From: Polynucleobacter sp. AP-Kaivos-20-H2
GTDB taxonomy: Bacteria > Pseudomonadota > Gammaproteobacteria > Burkholderiales > Burkholderiaceae
NCBI RefSeq assembly: GCF_018882215.1
Contig: NZ_JACVOX010000001.1
Location: 1 to 64,000, forward strand
Direction of reading: 5' to 3'
Length of the DNA stretch: 64,000 nt
A program made the translations under genes and the position numbers. The notes below the pieces were generated by a model that ran no database searches, was not told the DNA's origin, and saw nothing but the letters and a program-made list of their open reading frames with translations. Shown here piece after piece: positions 43,833 to 53,814 of the stretch (its first letter is position 1; every line of letters starts with the position of its first letter).

Positions 43833-46800
43833 TTGAGTTTCGCAACGAACTTTCTAAGGAGCGTTTTAGATAAACGTGTTCTCATCCTCTTCGCTTCTTT
43901 TGTTTTATTGTGTATGGGCGGATATAGTCTCAAGCAATTGCCTATTCAGCCTTACCCTGGTGTAGCGCCGCTGACGATTCAGGCGATTTCCCAATGGCCA
44001 GGGAGAAGTACAACTGAGGTTGAGCAACAAGTCACTATTCCAGTTGAAAATGCCTTAGCTGGCATTCCGGGAGTCAAAGCGTTTCGCTCAGTTTCTCTAT
44101 TTGGTTTGTCCGTTGTCACGCTCAAATTTAATGACAACGCAGATCCTTTTAAAGTACGCCAAATCTTTATTTCCAACTTGGGAAATGTGACTTTCCCCCC
44201 GGGCGTGAGTTCAAGTGTGAGTCCTGATTCGGATGCTACTGGCGAGATCTTGCGTTACCAAGTTAAGTCTGACTATGCGTCTCCAACCCGACTAAAGACT
44301 TTGCAGAACTATGAGATCTATAAAGAGCTCAAACAAACACCGGGAATCGCAGACGTTTCTTCCTTTGGGGGGAAGGTACGGCAGTACAACGTGATTGTTC
44401 GCCCAGAGAGCCTGCAATCTAAAAATATTACTGTGGCGCAGCTAATTGATGCCTTAACAAAGGCTAATGACAATACTGGCGGCGGTGTTTTGCCAAGTGG
44501 TGAACAGCAGTTTGTTGTACGCGGTGTCGGCTTGCTAAAGAATTTAGATGATATTAGGCGCGTGGTGATTGCTGTTAATAATGGCGTGCCCGTTCGTATT
44601 GGTGATGTAGCAACGGTAGAAATTGGCAATGCACCACGTTTGGGCTTGTTCCAGTTTGACGAAAATCCTGACTCAGTAGAAGGAATCGTCTATTTGCGTC
44701 GCGGCGAGAATGCCTCCGAAGTCTTGGCGCGAGTGCGTGAAAAAATTACCACAATCAATGCCCATGTATTGCCTCCTGGCATTGAAGTCAAGCCATTCTA
44801 TGATCGTCAGGTGCTATTAGATATTACTGTCGGCACAGTAAAGCATACGATGTTCTTTGGCATCTCTATGGTCTTGATATTGCTGTATATCTTCTTAGGA
44901 AATTTTAGGGCCGCCGCAGTAGTTGCAGTTGTCATTCCGCTGGCACTGTGTTTCTCTTTCATCATGATGTACGTGTTTAACGTACCAGCTAATCTAATTT
45001 CTTTAGGGGCCATTGACTTTGGCGTGATTGTAGATGCCGCAGTGATCATCACTGAAAACGTTATGCGCCATCTAGAAGATGGCGGAAAACGCTTAAACCA
45101 AAGCATTATTTTGGCCACTGCCGAAGTACAAAGGGCCATGGTGTATTCCACCAGCATCATTATTGTTGCTTATTCCCCCTTATTTTTAATGGGTGGAGTT
45201 GAGGGAATTATTTTTAAGCCCATGGCCTTCACCATGGGCTTTGCGTTAATTGCCTCGATTATTTTGAGTCTGACATTCTTGCCGGCGGCGATTTCATATT
45301 CGTTTGGTGAAAACTTCCACCATGAGCCACCAAAATTTATCACTTGGATACTCAGTCGCTATAAGCCATTACTTAGACGTCTCATGGATCATCCTCGGCA
45401 TGTAATTACGATATCTATTTTGGTGTTGGGGATTACTTTAATAAGCGCTACCCGTTTGGGTACGGCATTCTTGCCTACTCTTGAGGAAAACAATATTTGG
45501 TTGCGGGTTGTCTTGCCCAATACAGTAGATTTGGACTATTCCATTAGCATAGCCAATCAGCTGCGAGAAACCTTTACAAGGCAGCCTGAGATAGACCATG
45601 TTGCCGCCCAAATTGGGCGCCCTGATGATGGTACTGACTCTACCGGGGTATTTAATCAAGAGTATGGTTTGTATCTGAAATCCCCAGAAGCGATGCCTAA
45701 GGGTACCACAAAAGCCGACCTCTTGAAACGTTTACAGGGTGAGCTCAATCGTATTCCTGGAGTTTCCTTTAGCTTCTCTCAATATATTCAAGACAACGTG
45801 AATGAGGCTTTGTCGGGTGTCAAGGGTGAGAACTCGGTCAAGATTTTTGGTACTGATCTAAATATACTGAATACCAAAGCTCATGAAGTTATTGATCAGC
45901 TTAAAAAAGTACGCGGTATTGAGGACGAAAGTATTTTGAGGGAGCTTGGTCAGCCAACCTTGAATATTCAAATCGATCGTGAGCGAGCGGCGCGATATGG
46001 TGTAAATGTCGGAGATGTTCAGACTGTAGTCGCGAATGCCATTGGTGGGGCACCAGTTAGCAATTTCTTGGAGGATGAAAAAACCTTTGGTATTGCGGTG
46101 CGTTTAAATGAGTCAAGCCGAAACGATTTACCCGATATTGCTAATTTACTGATTGATACCCCTTCAGGTGCCAGGGTACCTTTGGGTATGGTTGCCAATG
46201 TTGAATTAACTGATGGCCCATTCTTTATTTACCGCGAAGGTGGGAAACGCTATATTGCTGTGATTTTTAGTGTGCGTGATCGTGATCTTGGGAGTGCCGT
46301 AGAGGATGCTAAATATTTAGTGGAGAAGAATGTGGCATTACCTGCCAATTACTCTATTGCATGGGATGGCCAATTCAATCAAATGAAGGCTGCACAACAA
46401 AAGCTCATGGTCATCATTCCATTGACGCTCGTTGCCATTTTCTTATTGCTTGTGACTGCTTTAGGTAATTTCCGGGATGCGGTGATTGTATTGATCAACG
46501 TTCCGTTCGCTGCGATTGGTGGCATCATTGCCTTGCATCTTGGTGGTGAGACCTTGAGCATTTCTGCTTTGTTTGGATTCTTATCGTTATTTGGTATTGC
46601 GATTCAGGATGGCGTGATTTTGATTTCTTATATCAATAAAACTGTTGCGCAAGAGCATGGCGCTATGAAAGATGCGATGGTTGATGGGGCTGCCTTGAGA
46701 GTGCGCCCTGTTCTGATGACCGCGATGCTAGCTGGCCTTGGTCTCTTGCCGGCAGCGCTGTCACATGCAATTGGTTCGGAAGCGCAGCGTCCATTGGCCC

Positions 46801-46910
46801 TTGTGATTGTAGGCGGAATGATCACCACAACTATTTTGACTTTACTAGTATTGCCAGTGATCTACGCAGCAATGAGAGCGCGTGGCAAACACAAACCAGG
46901 ACTCGTTTAA
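43833..46910 (+). CDS. Heavy-metal RND efflux pump (CusA/CzcA family)
   Basis: A 1025-residue inner-membrane proton/metal antiporter with 12 helices. TM4 carries the proton-relay acids D395, D401 and E408 in [22 protein letters not shown], the HME signature (DFG...D...E). The family opening [48 protein letters not shown] is present. Metal specificity cannot be assigned: the DFG form suggests divalent Zn/Co/Cd/Ni-type pumps rather than the Cu/Ag type. TTG start at 43833, contiguous with the adaptor stop, with AGGAGGAG upstream. Ends the operon. Confidence 0.93.
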   Translation: MSFATNFLRSVLDKRVLILFASFVLLCMGGYSLKQLPIQPYPGVAPLTIQAISQWPGRSTTEVEQQVTIPVENALAGIPGVKAFRSVSLFGLSVVTLKFNDNADPFKVRQIFISNLGNVTFPPGVSSSVSPDSDATGEILRYQVKSDYASPTRLKTLQNYEIYKELKQTPGIADVSSFGGKVRQYNVIVRPESLQSKNITVAQLIDALTKANDNTGGGVLPSGEQQFVVRGVGLLKNLDDIRRVVIAVNNGVPVRIGDVATVEIGNAPRLGLFQFDENPDSVEGIVYLRRGENASEVLARVREKITTINAHVLPPGIEVKPFYDRQVLLDITVGTVKHTMFFGISMVLILLYIFLGNFRAAAVVAVVIPLALCFSFIMMYVFNVPANLISLGAIDFGVIVDAAVIITENVMRHLEDGGKRLNQSIILATAEVQRAMVYSTSIIIVAYSPLFLMGGVEGIIFKPMAFTMGFALIASIILSLTFLPAAISYSFGENFHHEPPKFITWILSRYKPLLRRLMDHPRHVITISILVLGITLISATRLGTAFLPTLEENNIWLRVVLPNTVDLDYSISIANQLRETFTRQPEIDHVAAQIGRPDDGTDSTGVFNQEYGLYLKSPEAMPKGTTKADLLKRLQGELNRIPGVSFSFSQYIQDNVNEALSGVKGENSVKIFGTDLNILNTKAHEVIDQLKKVRGIEDESILRELGQPTLNIQIDRERAARYGVNVGDVQTVVANAIGGAPVSNFLEDEKTFGIAVRLNESSRNDLPDIANLLIDTPSGARVPLGMVANVELTDGPFFIYREGGKRYIAVIFSVRDRDLGSAVEDAKYLVEKNVALPANYSIAWDGQFNQMKAAQQKLMVIIPLTLVAIFLLLVTALGNFRDAVIVLINVPFAAIGGIIALHLGGETLSISALFGFLSLFGIAIQDGVILISYINKTVAQEHGAMKDAMVDGAALRVRPVLMTAMLAGLGLLPAALSHAIGSEAQRPLALVIVGGMITTTILTLLVLPVIYAAMRARGKHKPGLV

Positions 46911-46912
46911 TC

Positions 46913-47698
46913 ATGTCTAAGCAACCCCACATCCTGGTCTCTAATGACGATGGCTATTTAGCTCCTGGCTTGCTAGCTTTAGTAGAGGCGGTACGTCCCT
47001 TGGGTCGTATTACCGTGATTGCTCCTGAGCAGAACCATAGCGGTGCCTCGAATTCACTCACATTATCTAGACCATTGTCGATTCATCGCGTTGCTGGTGG
47101 CGAGCGGGATGGCTTTTTCTTTGTCAATGGCACACCAACCGATTGTGTGCACGTTGCCATGACAGGATTTTTGGATGAGAAACCTGACCTAGTGATCTCT
47201 GGCATCAATCAAGGTGAAAACATGGGTGAAGATACGCTTTACTCAGGCACTGTTGCTGCCGCAGTTGAAGGTGTGATGTTTGGTGTGCCAGGCATTGCTT
47301 TCTCGCAAATTGATCGCGGCTGGAATCGCATTGAAGATGCCGCTAAAGCGGCGCATGATGTAGTGGCCCAAATGCTGGTTTCTGCCTTGGCTCGTACTGA
47401 GGGTACAGCAACACTACTGAACGTCAACATCCCCAATCGCCCTTATGCTGATTTGTATCGCTGGCGTGTAACGCGCCTCGGTAATCGTCATCACTCTCAA
47501 CCAGTAGTGGTGCAGGATAGTCCGCGTGGTGAGAAGATCTACTGGATCGGCGCTGCGGGCGATGTCAAAGAGGGTTCAGAGGGTACGGACTTTCATGCAA
47601 TTGCTGAAGGATGTATCTCGATTACGCCAATGCAACTTGATTTAACGCACCATGCTCGTTTAGCGGCAATGCGCGCAAATGGCTGGGACCGCGGTTGA
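46913..47698 (+). CDS. surE: 5'/3'-nucleotidase SurE
   Basis: A 261-residue SurE. The metal-binding start is [18 protein letters not shown] (D11, D12), and the motifs [19 protein letters not shown] and [27 protein letters not shown] are diagnostic. It dephosphorylates nucleoside monophosphates and polyphosphate. It starts 3 bases after the RND pump's stop, and its stop overlaps pcm. Confidence 0.96.
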   Translation: MSKQPHILVSNDDGYLAPGLLALVEAVRPLGRITVIAPEQNHSGASNSLTLSRPLSIHRVAGGERDGFFFVNGTPTDCVHVAMTGFLDEKPDLVISGINQGENMGEDTLYSGTVAAAVEGVMFGVPGIAFSQIDRGWNRIEDAAKAAHDVVAQMLVSALARTEGTATLLNVNIPNRPYADLYRWRVTRLGNRHHSQPVVVQDSPRGEKIYWIGAAGDVKEGSEGTDFHAIAEGCISITPMQLDLTHHARLAAMRANGWDRG

Positions 47699-48351
47699 AG
47701 GCTCCGACCGAACGCTTTGCTGCTTATCGGCAGGCCCTAGCAGCAAAAGTACATGCTGGCGGAGTAAAGCACGGTAAAACATTAGAGGCGATTGCCACCG
47801 TCCCACGTCATGCTTTTATGGATGCTGGATTGCATGCGCAAGCCTACGAAGATACTGCGCTACCAATTGGGCATGAGCAGACTATCTCTAAGCCATCAGT
47901 AGTGGCACGCATGATTGAGTTGCTTCACAAGCCTAAACATAAACTGGGCAAAGTATTGGAGATTGGTACCGGTTGCGGTTACCAAGCGGCGGTTCTGAGT
48001 TTATTGGCAGATGAGGTTTACTCTATAGAGCGTATTCGTCCGCTGCATGACATGGCAAGAGCTAAGTTGCGCCCATTTCGGATTAATAATCTTCGTTTGA
48101 TTTACGGTGACGGTATTTTAGGTTTGCCTCAGGCCGCTCCATTTGATGGGATTATTTTGGCAGCAGCTGGCTTGGGTATTCCGGATGCCTTACTTGACCA
48201 ATTAGCAATTGGAGGGCGCTTAGTTGCCCCAGTCGCCAAAAATGACAAAGAGCAACAACTGGTGATGGTTGAAAGAATGAGTTCCCAGCGCTATCAAAGA
48301 ACTGTACTGGACGGGGTCTTTTTTGTACCCTTACAATCAGGGGTAGTATGA
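47695..48351 (+). CDS. pcm: Protein-L-isoaspartate O-methyltransferase
   Basis: A 218-residue SAM-dependent methyltransferase. [40 protein letters not shown] and the SAM-binding [28 protein letters not shown] are diagnostic. It repairs isoaspartyl residues. The start TTG 47695 overlaps the surE stop (TTGA). It lies in the conserved surE-pcm-nlpD order. Confidence 0.95.
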   Translation: MKAPTERFAAYRQALAAKVHAGGVKHGKTLEAIATVPRHAFMDAGLHAQAYEDTALPIGHEQTISKPSVVARMIELLHKPKHKLGKVLEIGTGCGYQAAVLSLLADEVYSIERIRPLHDMARAKLRPFRINNLRLIYGDGILGLPQAAPFDGIILAAAGLGIPDALLDQLAIGGRLVAPVAKNDKEQQLVMVERMSSQRYQRTVLDGVFFVPLQSGVV

Positions 48352-48388
48352 GATTTATGATGAATTCACCAATTCAGAACCCAATTTG

Positions 48389-49150
48389 ATGCCATCCACT
48401 TCATTAAAACTTTTCCTCGTTGCACTCATATCCTCATCTTTGATGTTGATAGTTGGATGTTCTACACCTCGCACTAAGCCTGCTAGTGTGACTGATCGCA
48501 GCGGTGGTTCAAGTGAGCCTGCACCCCCTGGTTACTATCGTGTTAAAAAAGGTGACACCTTGGCGCGCATTGCCTTGGATCATGGTCAGGCACCGCGTGA
48601 TGTAGCGCAGTGGAATTCTGCTGCAAATCCAAGCTTTAACGCTAATGTGATTGAGGTAGGTGATTTGATTTTGATTAAAGCACCAGCGGGATCAAAGCCA
48701 GTCAAAGTGGCTGAGAAAAAACCATCGTCCGAAAAATCAGATTCTGTAGTTACCGCTCCAGAGCCGGTGAAAAACGATGTGGTTGCTGAGCCAGGCATTC
48801 GTCTATCTTGGCCTGCAAAAGGTAAGGTTACTGGTGAGTTCAGTGAGACTAATAAAGGGATCGATATTGCTGGTAAGGTCGGCGAGCCAGTTCTTGCCGC
48901 CTCTGATGGCAAAGTGGTTTACGCAGGCAATAGTTTGCGTGGCTATGGCAACCTGGTGATTGTTAAGCACGACAACACCTATCTCACTGCTTATGCCCAC
49001 AACAGTAAGCTCTTGGTAAAAGAGGGTGATACCGTTCGTAAGGGTCAGAAGATTGCTGAGATAGGTGATACAGACACTACTGCAGCTAAGCTCCACTTCG
49101 AGTTACGCGTTAACGGCAAACCAGTTAATCCAACGCCGTACTTGCAGTAA
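48389..49150 (+). CDS. nlpD: NlpD-like lipoprotein (LysM plus LytM domain)
   Basis: A 253-residue lipoprotein with lipobox LIVGC, a LysM domain (YYRVKKGDTLARIALDHGQAPRDVAQWN...VGDLILI) and a LytM/M23 domain GKGIDIAGKVGEPVLAASDGKVVYAGNSLRGYGNLVIVKHDNTYLTAYAHNSKLLV. The LytM active-site His of HxxxD is replaced by Asn (TNKGIDIAG), as in E. coli NlpD, which activates amidase AmiC during cell separation instead of cutting peptidoglycan itself. ATG 48389 follows a TTG in frame at 48386. No rpoS gene follows. Confidence 0.9.
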   Translation: MPSTSLKLFLVALISSSLMLIVGCSTPRTKPASVTDRSGGSSEPAPPGYYRVKKGDTLARIALDHGQAPRDVAQWNSAANPSFNANVIEVGDLILIKAPAGSKPVKVAEKKPSSEKSDSVVTAPEPVKNDVVAEPGIRLSWPAKGKVTGEFSETNKGIDIAGKVGEPVLAASDGKVVYAGNSLRGYGNLVIVKHDNTYLTAYAHNSKLLVKEGDTVRKGQKIAEIGDTDTTAAKLHFELRVNGKPVNPTPYLQ

Positions 49151-49174
49151 TGTTGTTGGTCTAGGGTAGGCGCC

Positions 49175-49996
49175 ATGGCGACCGTTCTTGTATTCGATAT
49201 TGAAACCATTCCAGATGTCACTGGATTGCGTCGTCTGGAAGATTTTCCAGACTCCATGAGTGATCCCGAGGTTGCTAGCAAAGTGATGGCCGAGCGTGCA
49301 GAAAAGACCGGTAGTGAATTTCTACCCTTGTTTCTGCAAAAGATTGTTGCCATCTCTTGCGTGATTCGCAGAACCACTAAAGAGGGCTTGCCACAAATTA
49401 AAGTGGGCACTCTGGGCACTCCGCAGGATGATGAGAAGGTCTTAATACAAGCCTTCTTTGATCTTATCGAAAAATACACCCCTCAATTGGTTTCTTGGAA
49501 TGGCAGCGGTTTTGATTTACCCGTGTTGCACTATCGCGCTTTAGCGAATCATGTACAAGCCCCTCGTTATTGGGAGATGGGCGAGAGCCAGGATTCTGAT
49601 AGCCGAGAATTTAAGTGGAATAACTACATCAGTCGATATCACATGCGTCATCTTGACATGATGGATCTATTGGCTAAATTTAATGGTCGTGCAAATGCAC
49701 CATTAGATGGTTTGGCAAAGCTCTGTGGTTTTCCAGGCAAGATGGGCATGGACGGCAGCCAAGTATGGCCTGCCTATCAGGATGGCAAGATTAATGACAT
49801 CCGTCGTTACTGTGAAACTGACGTAGTCAATACCTATCTCATGTACTGCCGCTTTCAATTGCTGCGTGGCGGCTTTTCTCATGCTGAATATCAAGAAGAA
49901 ATTGATTTCGTGAAGGCTTATTTAGAAGGGCAATCTAAAGAGCCCAATGGCAGTCAATGGCAAGAGTATCTGCAAGGTTTTTCTGCAGATGCGTAG
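49175..49996 (+). CDS. Predicted PolB-like 3'-5' exonuclease
   Basis: A 273-residue exonuclease. Catalytic acids lie in LVFDIETIPD, SWNGSGFDLPVLHYRAL and NDIRRYCETDVVNTYLMY, the DEDD pattern of the DNA polymerase B exonuclease-like family. It likely trims single-stranded DNA. It overlaps rlmD by 8 bases. In many relatives rpoS sits between nlpD and this gene. Confidence 0.87.
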   Translation: MATVLVFDIETIPDVTGLRRLEDFPDSMSDPEVASKVMAERAEKTGSEFLPLFLQKIVAISCVIRRTTKEGLPQIKVGTLGTPQDDEKVLIQAFFDLIEKYTPQLVSWNGSGFDLPVLHYRALANHVQAPRYWEMGESQDSDSREFKWNNYISRYHMRHLDMMDLLAKFNGRANAPLDGLAKLCGFPGKMGMDGSQVWPAYQDGKINDIRRYCETDVVNTYLMYCRFQLLRGGFSHAEYQEEIDFVKAYLEGQSKEPNGSQWQEYLQGFSADA

Positions 49997-51416
49997 AGGG
50001 GATAAGCCAGTCAACATAGAGGTGACTGAGCCAATTAAAGTCGAAGCACTGGATTTGGATGCCCAGGGAATTGCACGCCTAGCCCCTAATGAGGATGAGG
50101 CTGCCCAAGATCAAAGCGGTAAGGTGATCTTCATTAAAGGCGCGCTGCCAACCGAGTTGGTCACTTACACCATCACCAGTAATAAAGCCCGCTTTAGCAA
50201 AGCCAAAGTACGCGACATTCTAAAACCTGCGGTGTTTAGGGCGGAACCTAAATGCAAGGCCTTTGGTGTGTGTGGGGGCTGCACCATGCAGCATCTAGAT
50301 ATTAGGGCGCAAGTAGCGATGAAGCAGCGTGTGCTTGAGGATGACTTGCACCATATTGCCAAGGTAAAGCCGCAAGAAATTCTGCGCCCGATGGGTGGAC
50401 CTACTTGGGAATATCGTCACAGAGCACGTTTAAGTGCTGTCAATCGTTCTATTAAAAAAGGTACGGTACTGATTGGTTTTCATGAGGGAAAGAGTGGCTA
50501 TGTAGCTGACATGCTAGCTTGTGAAATTTTGCCCAAGCATGTGTCGGACTTATTGCCAGAGATGCGCAAGTTGGTGATGGGTTTATCCATTGTTGATCGG
50601 ATGCCCCAGATTGAGATTGCGGTTGGTGAACCAGAAGATGTCTTCTCAGATGACCCTAAGAAAGCAAAACCAGTTACTGCTTTGGTATTTCGGAATCTCA
50701 AGCCTTTAACTGTAGAAGATGAGCATCTCCTGCGCGCGTTTGCGGATCAGCATCATGTCTGGATTTGGCTCCAACCTAAAGGGATTGAGACTGTAGCACC
50801 GTTTTATCCCGAGACCGGCAAGCTTTGTTATCGCCTGCCTGAGTTTGAAATCGAGATGCCATTTAAGCCTGCGGATTTCACACAGGTAAATCACATGATG
50901 AACCGTGCATTGGTGAGCAGGGCGATTCGATTGCTTGAAGTCAAAGAAACAGATCGAGTATTGGATCTCTTTTGCGGTATTGGCAATTTCACATTACCCC
51001 TTGCTAGAAAAGCAAAACAAGTTTTAGGGATCGAGGGTTTAGAGAGTTTGACGACTCGAGCTAAAGCCAATGCAGAGCATAACGGACTCGTTGATAAAGC
51101 CAGTTTTATGCAAAGCGATTTATTTGAAGTCACAACAGAAACAATTGCATCGTGGGGCAAAGCAGAGCGCTGGTTAATGGATCCACCGCGCGAGGGAGCA
51201 ATGGAGATTTGTAAAGCGCTTGCAGAGTTGCAGATTGCTCAAAGTGAATTATTACCACAACGCATTGTTTATGTGTCTTGCAATCCCAAAACATTAGCCA
51301 GAGATGCTGATATCTTGTGTCACCAAGCAGGTTATAGGCTTAAAGGGGCGGGCATCGTCAATATGTTCCCTCATACCTCCCATGTGGAATCAATGGCGGT
51401 TTTTGACAAAACTTAG
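49989..51416 (+). CDS. rlmD: 23S rRNA (uracil(1939)-C5)-methyltransferase RlmD
   Basis: A 475-residue RNA methyltransferase. It has a TRAM-like N-terminus (EVTEPIKVEALDLDAQGIARL), the 4Fe-4S cysteines CKAFGVCGGC (C89, C95, C98 by this start) with a later Cys in MLACEI, SAM motif VLDLFCGIGNFTLPLAR and the catalytic YVSCNPKTLARD. It methylates U1939 in 23S rRNA. I use ATG 49989, which overlaps the exonuclease stop; the ATG at 49947 would lie further inside that gene. Confidence 0.93.
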   Translation: MRRGDKPVNIEVTEPIKVEALDLDAQGIARLAPNEDEAAQDQSGKVIFIKGALPTELVTYTITSNKARFSKAKVRDILKPAVFRAEPKCKAFGVCGGCTMQHLDIRAQVAMKQRVLEDDLHHIAKVKPQEILRPMGGPTWEYRHRARLSAVNRSIKKGTVLIGFHEGKSGYVADMLACEILPKHVSDLLPEMRKLVMGLSIVDRMPQIEIAVGEPEDVFSDDPKKAKPVTALVFRNLKPLTVEDEHLLRAFADQHHVWIWLQPKGIETVAPFYPETGKLCYRLPEFEIEMPFKPADFTQVNHMMNRALVSRAIRLLEVKETDRVLDLFCGIGNFTLPLARKAKQVLGIEGLESLTTRAKANAEHNGLVDKASFMQSDLFEVTTETIASWGKAERWLMDPPREGAMEICKALAELQIAQSELLPQRIVYVSCNPKTLARDADILCHQAGYRLKGAGIVNMFPHTSHVESMAVFDKT

Positions 51417-51470
51417 CTCTTTGATATAGTGCTTGGTAATAAATATAAATAAGAATTGAGGGGTAGTGAG

Positions 51471-52025
51471 ATGAAAAAAATAGCAATGTTGTTTTGGGCT
51501 TTCGCTATGCCTATTGCTTATGGTCAATCGCAAAACTTTGAAGGTTTTGGTTTATCTGTGGACTACGCATTAAATTCTATTACTGACGTATCAACACCAG
51601 GCGGATCAGAAACCAGTCGAAGCGGAATTCCCAGTATTACTGCTGACGCATATAAGGCCATTAACAATCAATGGCTAGTTGGTGTCTATGGTAGTTATGA
51701 TTTGGCTACAACAGATACCGCGGGCTCTGATCCTGACGCTAAGAACCCCATCGAAGCAGGCGGAAAAGTGGCTTACGCCTTCACGGAAAATTTATTAGGC
51801 TATATCAAGCTCGGATGGTCTTGGTCCAAATACTCATCACCTGGCTACTATCAATGGATTAATGGACCCAGTTACGGAATTGGTGCCGAATACCTGCTCA
51901 CCAAGCATCTTTTTACTAGAGTAGAGGTGTCGCAACAAAACTATAAAACCATTCAATGGAGCGATGGCTCAACCGACAAGGTGAATATCAATTCCTATGG
52001 CGTTTCTTTGGGTTGGCGCTTCTAA
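51471..52025 (+). CDS. Small outer-membrane beta-barrel protein
   Basis: A 184-residue protein with a signal peptide (MKKIAMLFWAFAMPIAYGQ) and barrel-like strands, GGKVAYAFTENLLGYIKLGWSWSKY, GPSYGIGAEYLLTKHLFTRVEVSQQNY, ending GVSLGWRF with a terminal Phe. It resembles OmpA/OmpW-type small barrels. Ligand unknown. ATG 51471 follows GAGGGGTAGTGAG; the upstream TTG at 51456 is not needed. Confidence 0.8.
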   Translation: MKKIAMLFWAFAMPIAYGQSQNFEGFGLSVDYALNSITDVSTPGGSETSRSGIPSITADAYKAINNQWLVGVYGSYDLATTDTAGSDPDAKNPIEAGGKVAYAFTENLLGYIKLGWSWSKYSSPGYYQWINGPSYGIGAEYLLTKHLFTRVEVSQQNYKTIQWSDGSTDKVNINSYGVSLGWRF

Positions 52026-52061
52026 ACTTTCATTCTCGAGTGTTCCTAGTGCTTAATAATT

Positions 52062-52114
52062 GCACCAGAAGGGCGCTAATTTAGTGCATTTAGCCTGATG
52101 CTGGTGCGGCGCCC
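52062..52114 (+). other. Crossing inverted repeats (possible pseudoknot)
   Basis: In the 3' flank of the barrel gene GCACCAG (52062-52068) pairs with CTGGTGC (52101-52107), while GGGCGC (52071-52076) pairs with GCGCCC (52109-52114). The two pairings cross rather than nest, so an RNA here could form a pseudoknot or alternative hairpins. No T run follows. Confidence 0.4.
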
Positions 52115-52197
52115 TCAAAATCATGTCTTATAGAAGAGTAGATTGAGCTTGTGCAGTGATGTATTGCTGCCCAACTTTTTATCTTCGGGAGAGCGTC

Positions 52198-52278
52198 ATG
52201 AAAGCCTCAGATAGTTTTGCTATCTTATTAATTTTGATGGCACTGTCTTACGCTATAAGCATGTTTGTAGCAGTTTAA
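52198..52278 (+). CDS. Candidate 26-residue membrane peptide
   Basis: An ATG frame of 26 codons with GGGAG 6 bases upstream encodes MKASDSFAILLILMALSYAI..., one hydrophobic helix. It precedes the minus-strand terminator at 52319. The ribosome site and strongly hydrophobic composition favour a real small protein; no homologue known. Confidence 0.45.
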   Translation: MKASDSFAILLILMALSYAISMFVAV

Positions 52279-52318
52279 TTATTTAGCTAAACAAACAGAC
52301 TAAATAGCAGCAGTAAAA

Positions 52319-52338
52319 AAGGCGCCCGTAGGCGCCTT
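52319..52338 (-). terminator. Intrinsic terminator of the Bax inhibitor-1 family gene
   Basis: AAGGCGCC (52319-52326) and GGCGCCTT (52331-52338) make an 8-bp stem with a 4-base loop. On the minus strand TTTTTTACTG follows. It serves the gene ending at 52381. Confidence 0.88.
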
Positions 52339-52380
52339 ATGAGAACAACACACTAAAGTTTTAGCGTGTCTTAATCTCCC

Positions 52381-53082
52381 TTAATCTCGATTACCACCAA
52401 CAATACCCAATAGTGCGAGTAAGTTAGTAAAGACGTTATATACATCTAAGTAGATAGCTAAAGTAGCCATGATGTAATTTGTCTCGCCACCATTGATGAC
52501 GCGTTGTACATCAACCAAGATAAAGGCTGAGAAGATGGCGATGGCTAACACCATTACAGTCAACATCAAAGCTGGCAATTGCAGCCAGATATTTGCCAAT
52601 GTGGCAACGATTAGGAGTAACACGCCAACCATGAGCCATTTGCCCATTCCAGCAAAGTCGCTCTTACTTACAGTGGCAATAGTTGCCATCGTGGCGAAGA
52701 TGGCGGCGGTGCCACCAAAGGACAGCATAATGAGAGTTGCACCATTGCTATAGCTGTTGAGGGTGAAGCCAATCAAGCGGGACATCATGATGCCCATAAA
52801 GAAGGTGAAGCCCAAAAGCAAGAGAACACCAACACCGGAATCTTTATTCTTTTCAATTGCCCAGAAGAAGCCAAAAGCTACCGCCATGAAGACGATGAAG
52901 CCAATAAATGGGCTGCCGGCGAACAGATTGAGACCCATGGCCACTCCAAGCCAGGCGCCGATTACAGTTGGAACCATGGAAAGCGCCAAAAGGGCGTAAG
53001 TGTTGCGAAGTACGCGATTGCGTACCTGGACGGTGCTAATTGAGCCGGTTTGGCCAAAGCCGTAAGAGTTTAGATCACTCAT
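52381..53082 (-). CDS. Bax inhibitor-1/YccA family membrane protein
   Basis: A 233-residue protein with seven predicted helices and the family ending YLDVYNVFTNLLALLG. It opens NRVLRNTYALLALSMVPTVIGAWLGVAMG. YccA inhibits FtsH-type quality control in E. coli. I start at ATG 53082 (MSDLNSYGFG) preceded by AAGGAGTC; an in-frame ATG at 53121 adds 13 residues without a ribosome site. Confidence 0.9.
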   Translation of the reverse strand: MSDLNSYGFGQTGSISTVQVRNRVLRNTYALLALSMVPTVIGAWLGVAMGLNLFAGSPFIGFIVFMAVAFGFFWAIEKNKDSGVGVLLLLGFTFFMGIMMSRLIGFTLNSYSNGATLIMLSFGGTAAIFATMATIATVSKSDFAGMGKWLMVGVLLLIVATLANIWLQLPALMLTVMVLAIAIFSAFILVDVQRVINGGETNYIMATLAIYLDVYNVFTNLLALLGIVGGNRD

Positions 53083-53202
53083 ATTGACTCCTTCTTTTTC
53101 ATAGTGAATACAAGAGCCCATTAAGGGCTGTTAAGCTTAAGTATAGACAAAACACCCTAATTTCAAGCCCCCACAGAAAAGACCTACAAATTAAAGGCTT
53201 AT

Positions 53203-53267
53203 GCCCTGTAAATTCAAGGGCTTAGCCCTACTGACATAGGGGTAAATAAGGTCAGGCAATGTATAAT
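53203..53267 (+). promoter_or_regulatory. Putative ndk promoter region with short inverted repeats
   Basis: TATAAT lies at 53262-53267, but no clear -35 box is spaced 17 bases upstream. Ahead of it are interlocking repeats GCCCT (53203-53207), AGGGC (53217-53221) and GCCCT (53225-53229), giving alternative stems. The role is uncertain. Confidence 0.35.
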
Positions 53268-53342
53268 TCGGGGGTCGCTGGAGTGGGGCGGCTTATTGAC
53301 CTCACCTAGCAAATACCTTTGAAATCACTATTGGAGTCTTGC

Positions 53343-53768
53343 ATGGCAATTGAACGCACCCTTTCTATTATCAAACCTGATGCTGTCGCTAAAAACGTCA
53401 TCGGCAAAATCTATGACCGTTTTGAATCCGCTGGTTTGAAGATCATTGCTTCCAGAATGGCGCATTTGTCACAAAATGAAGCTGAGCAGTTTTATGGCGT
53501 TCATAAAGACCGTCCTTTCTTCAAAGATTTGGTGAGCTTCATGATTTCTGGTCCTGTAATGATTCAAGTATTGCAAGGCGAAGGCGCTATTGCTAAGAAT
53601 CGTGACTTGATGGGCGCGACTGATCCGAAGAAGGCAGAAAAAGGCACAATCCGTGCTGACTTTGCTGACAGCATTGATGCAAATGCCGTTCACGGTTCTG
53701 ATGCTCCTGAAACAGCTGCCGTGGAAGTTGCATTCTTCTTCCCTGGCATGAATGTTTTCAATCGTTAA
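53343..53768 (+). CDS. ndk: Nucleoside diphosphate kinase
   Basis: A 141-residue Ndk. The start [21 protein letters not shown], the GDT-loop region [19 protein letters not shown], and the catalytic His117 in [11 protein letters not shown] match the family. It balances nucleotide triphosphate pools. ATG 53343 follows TTGGAGTC, rather than the in-frame TTG at 53319. Confidence 0.97.
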   Translation: MAIERTLSIIKPDAVAKNVIGKIYDRFESAGLKIIASRMAHLSQNEAEQFYGVHKDRPFFKDLVSFMISGPVMIQVLQGEGAIAKNRDLMGATDPKKAEKGTIRADFADSIDANAVHGSDAPETAAVEVAFFFPGMNVFNR

Positions 53769-53814
53769 TCAACGATTGCTAACGAACAACCTATTTAATT
53801 TATAAGTAGGCGCA

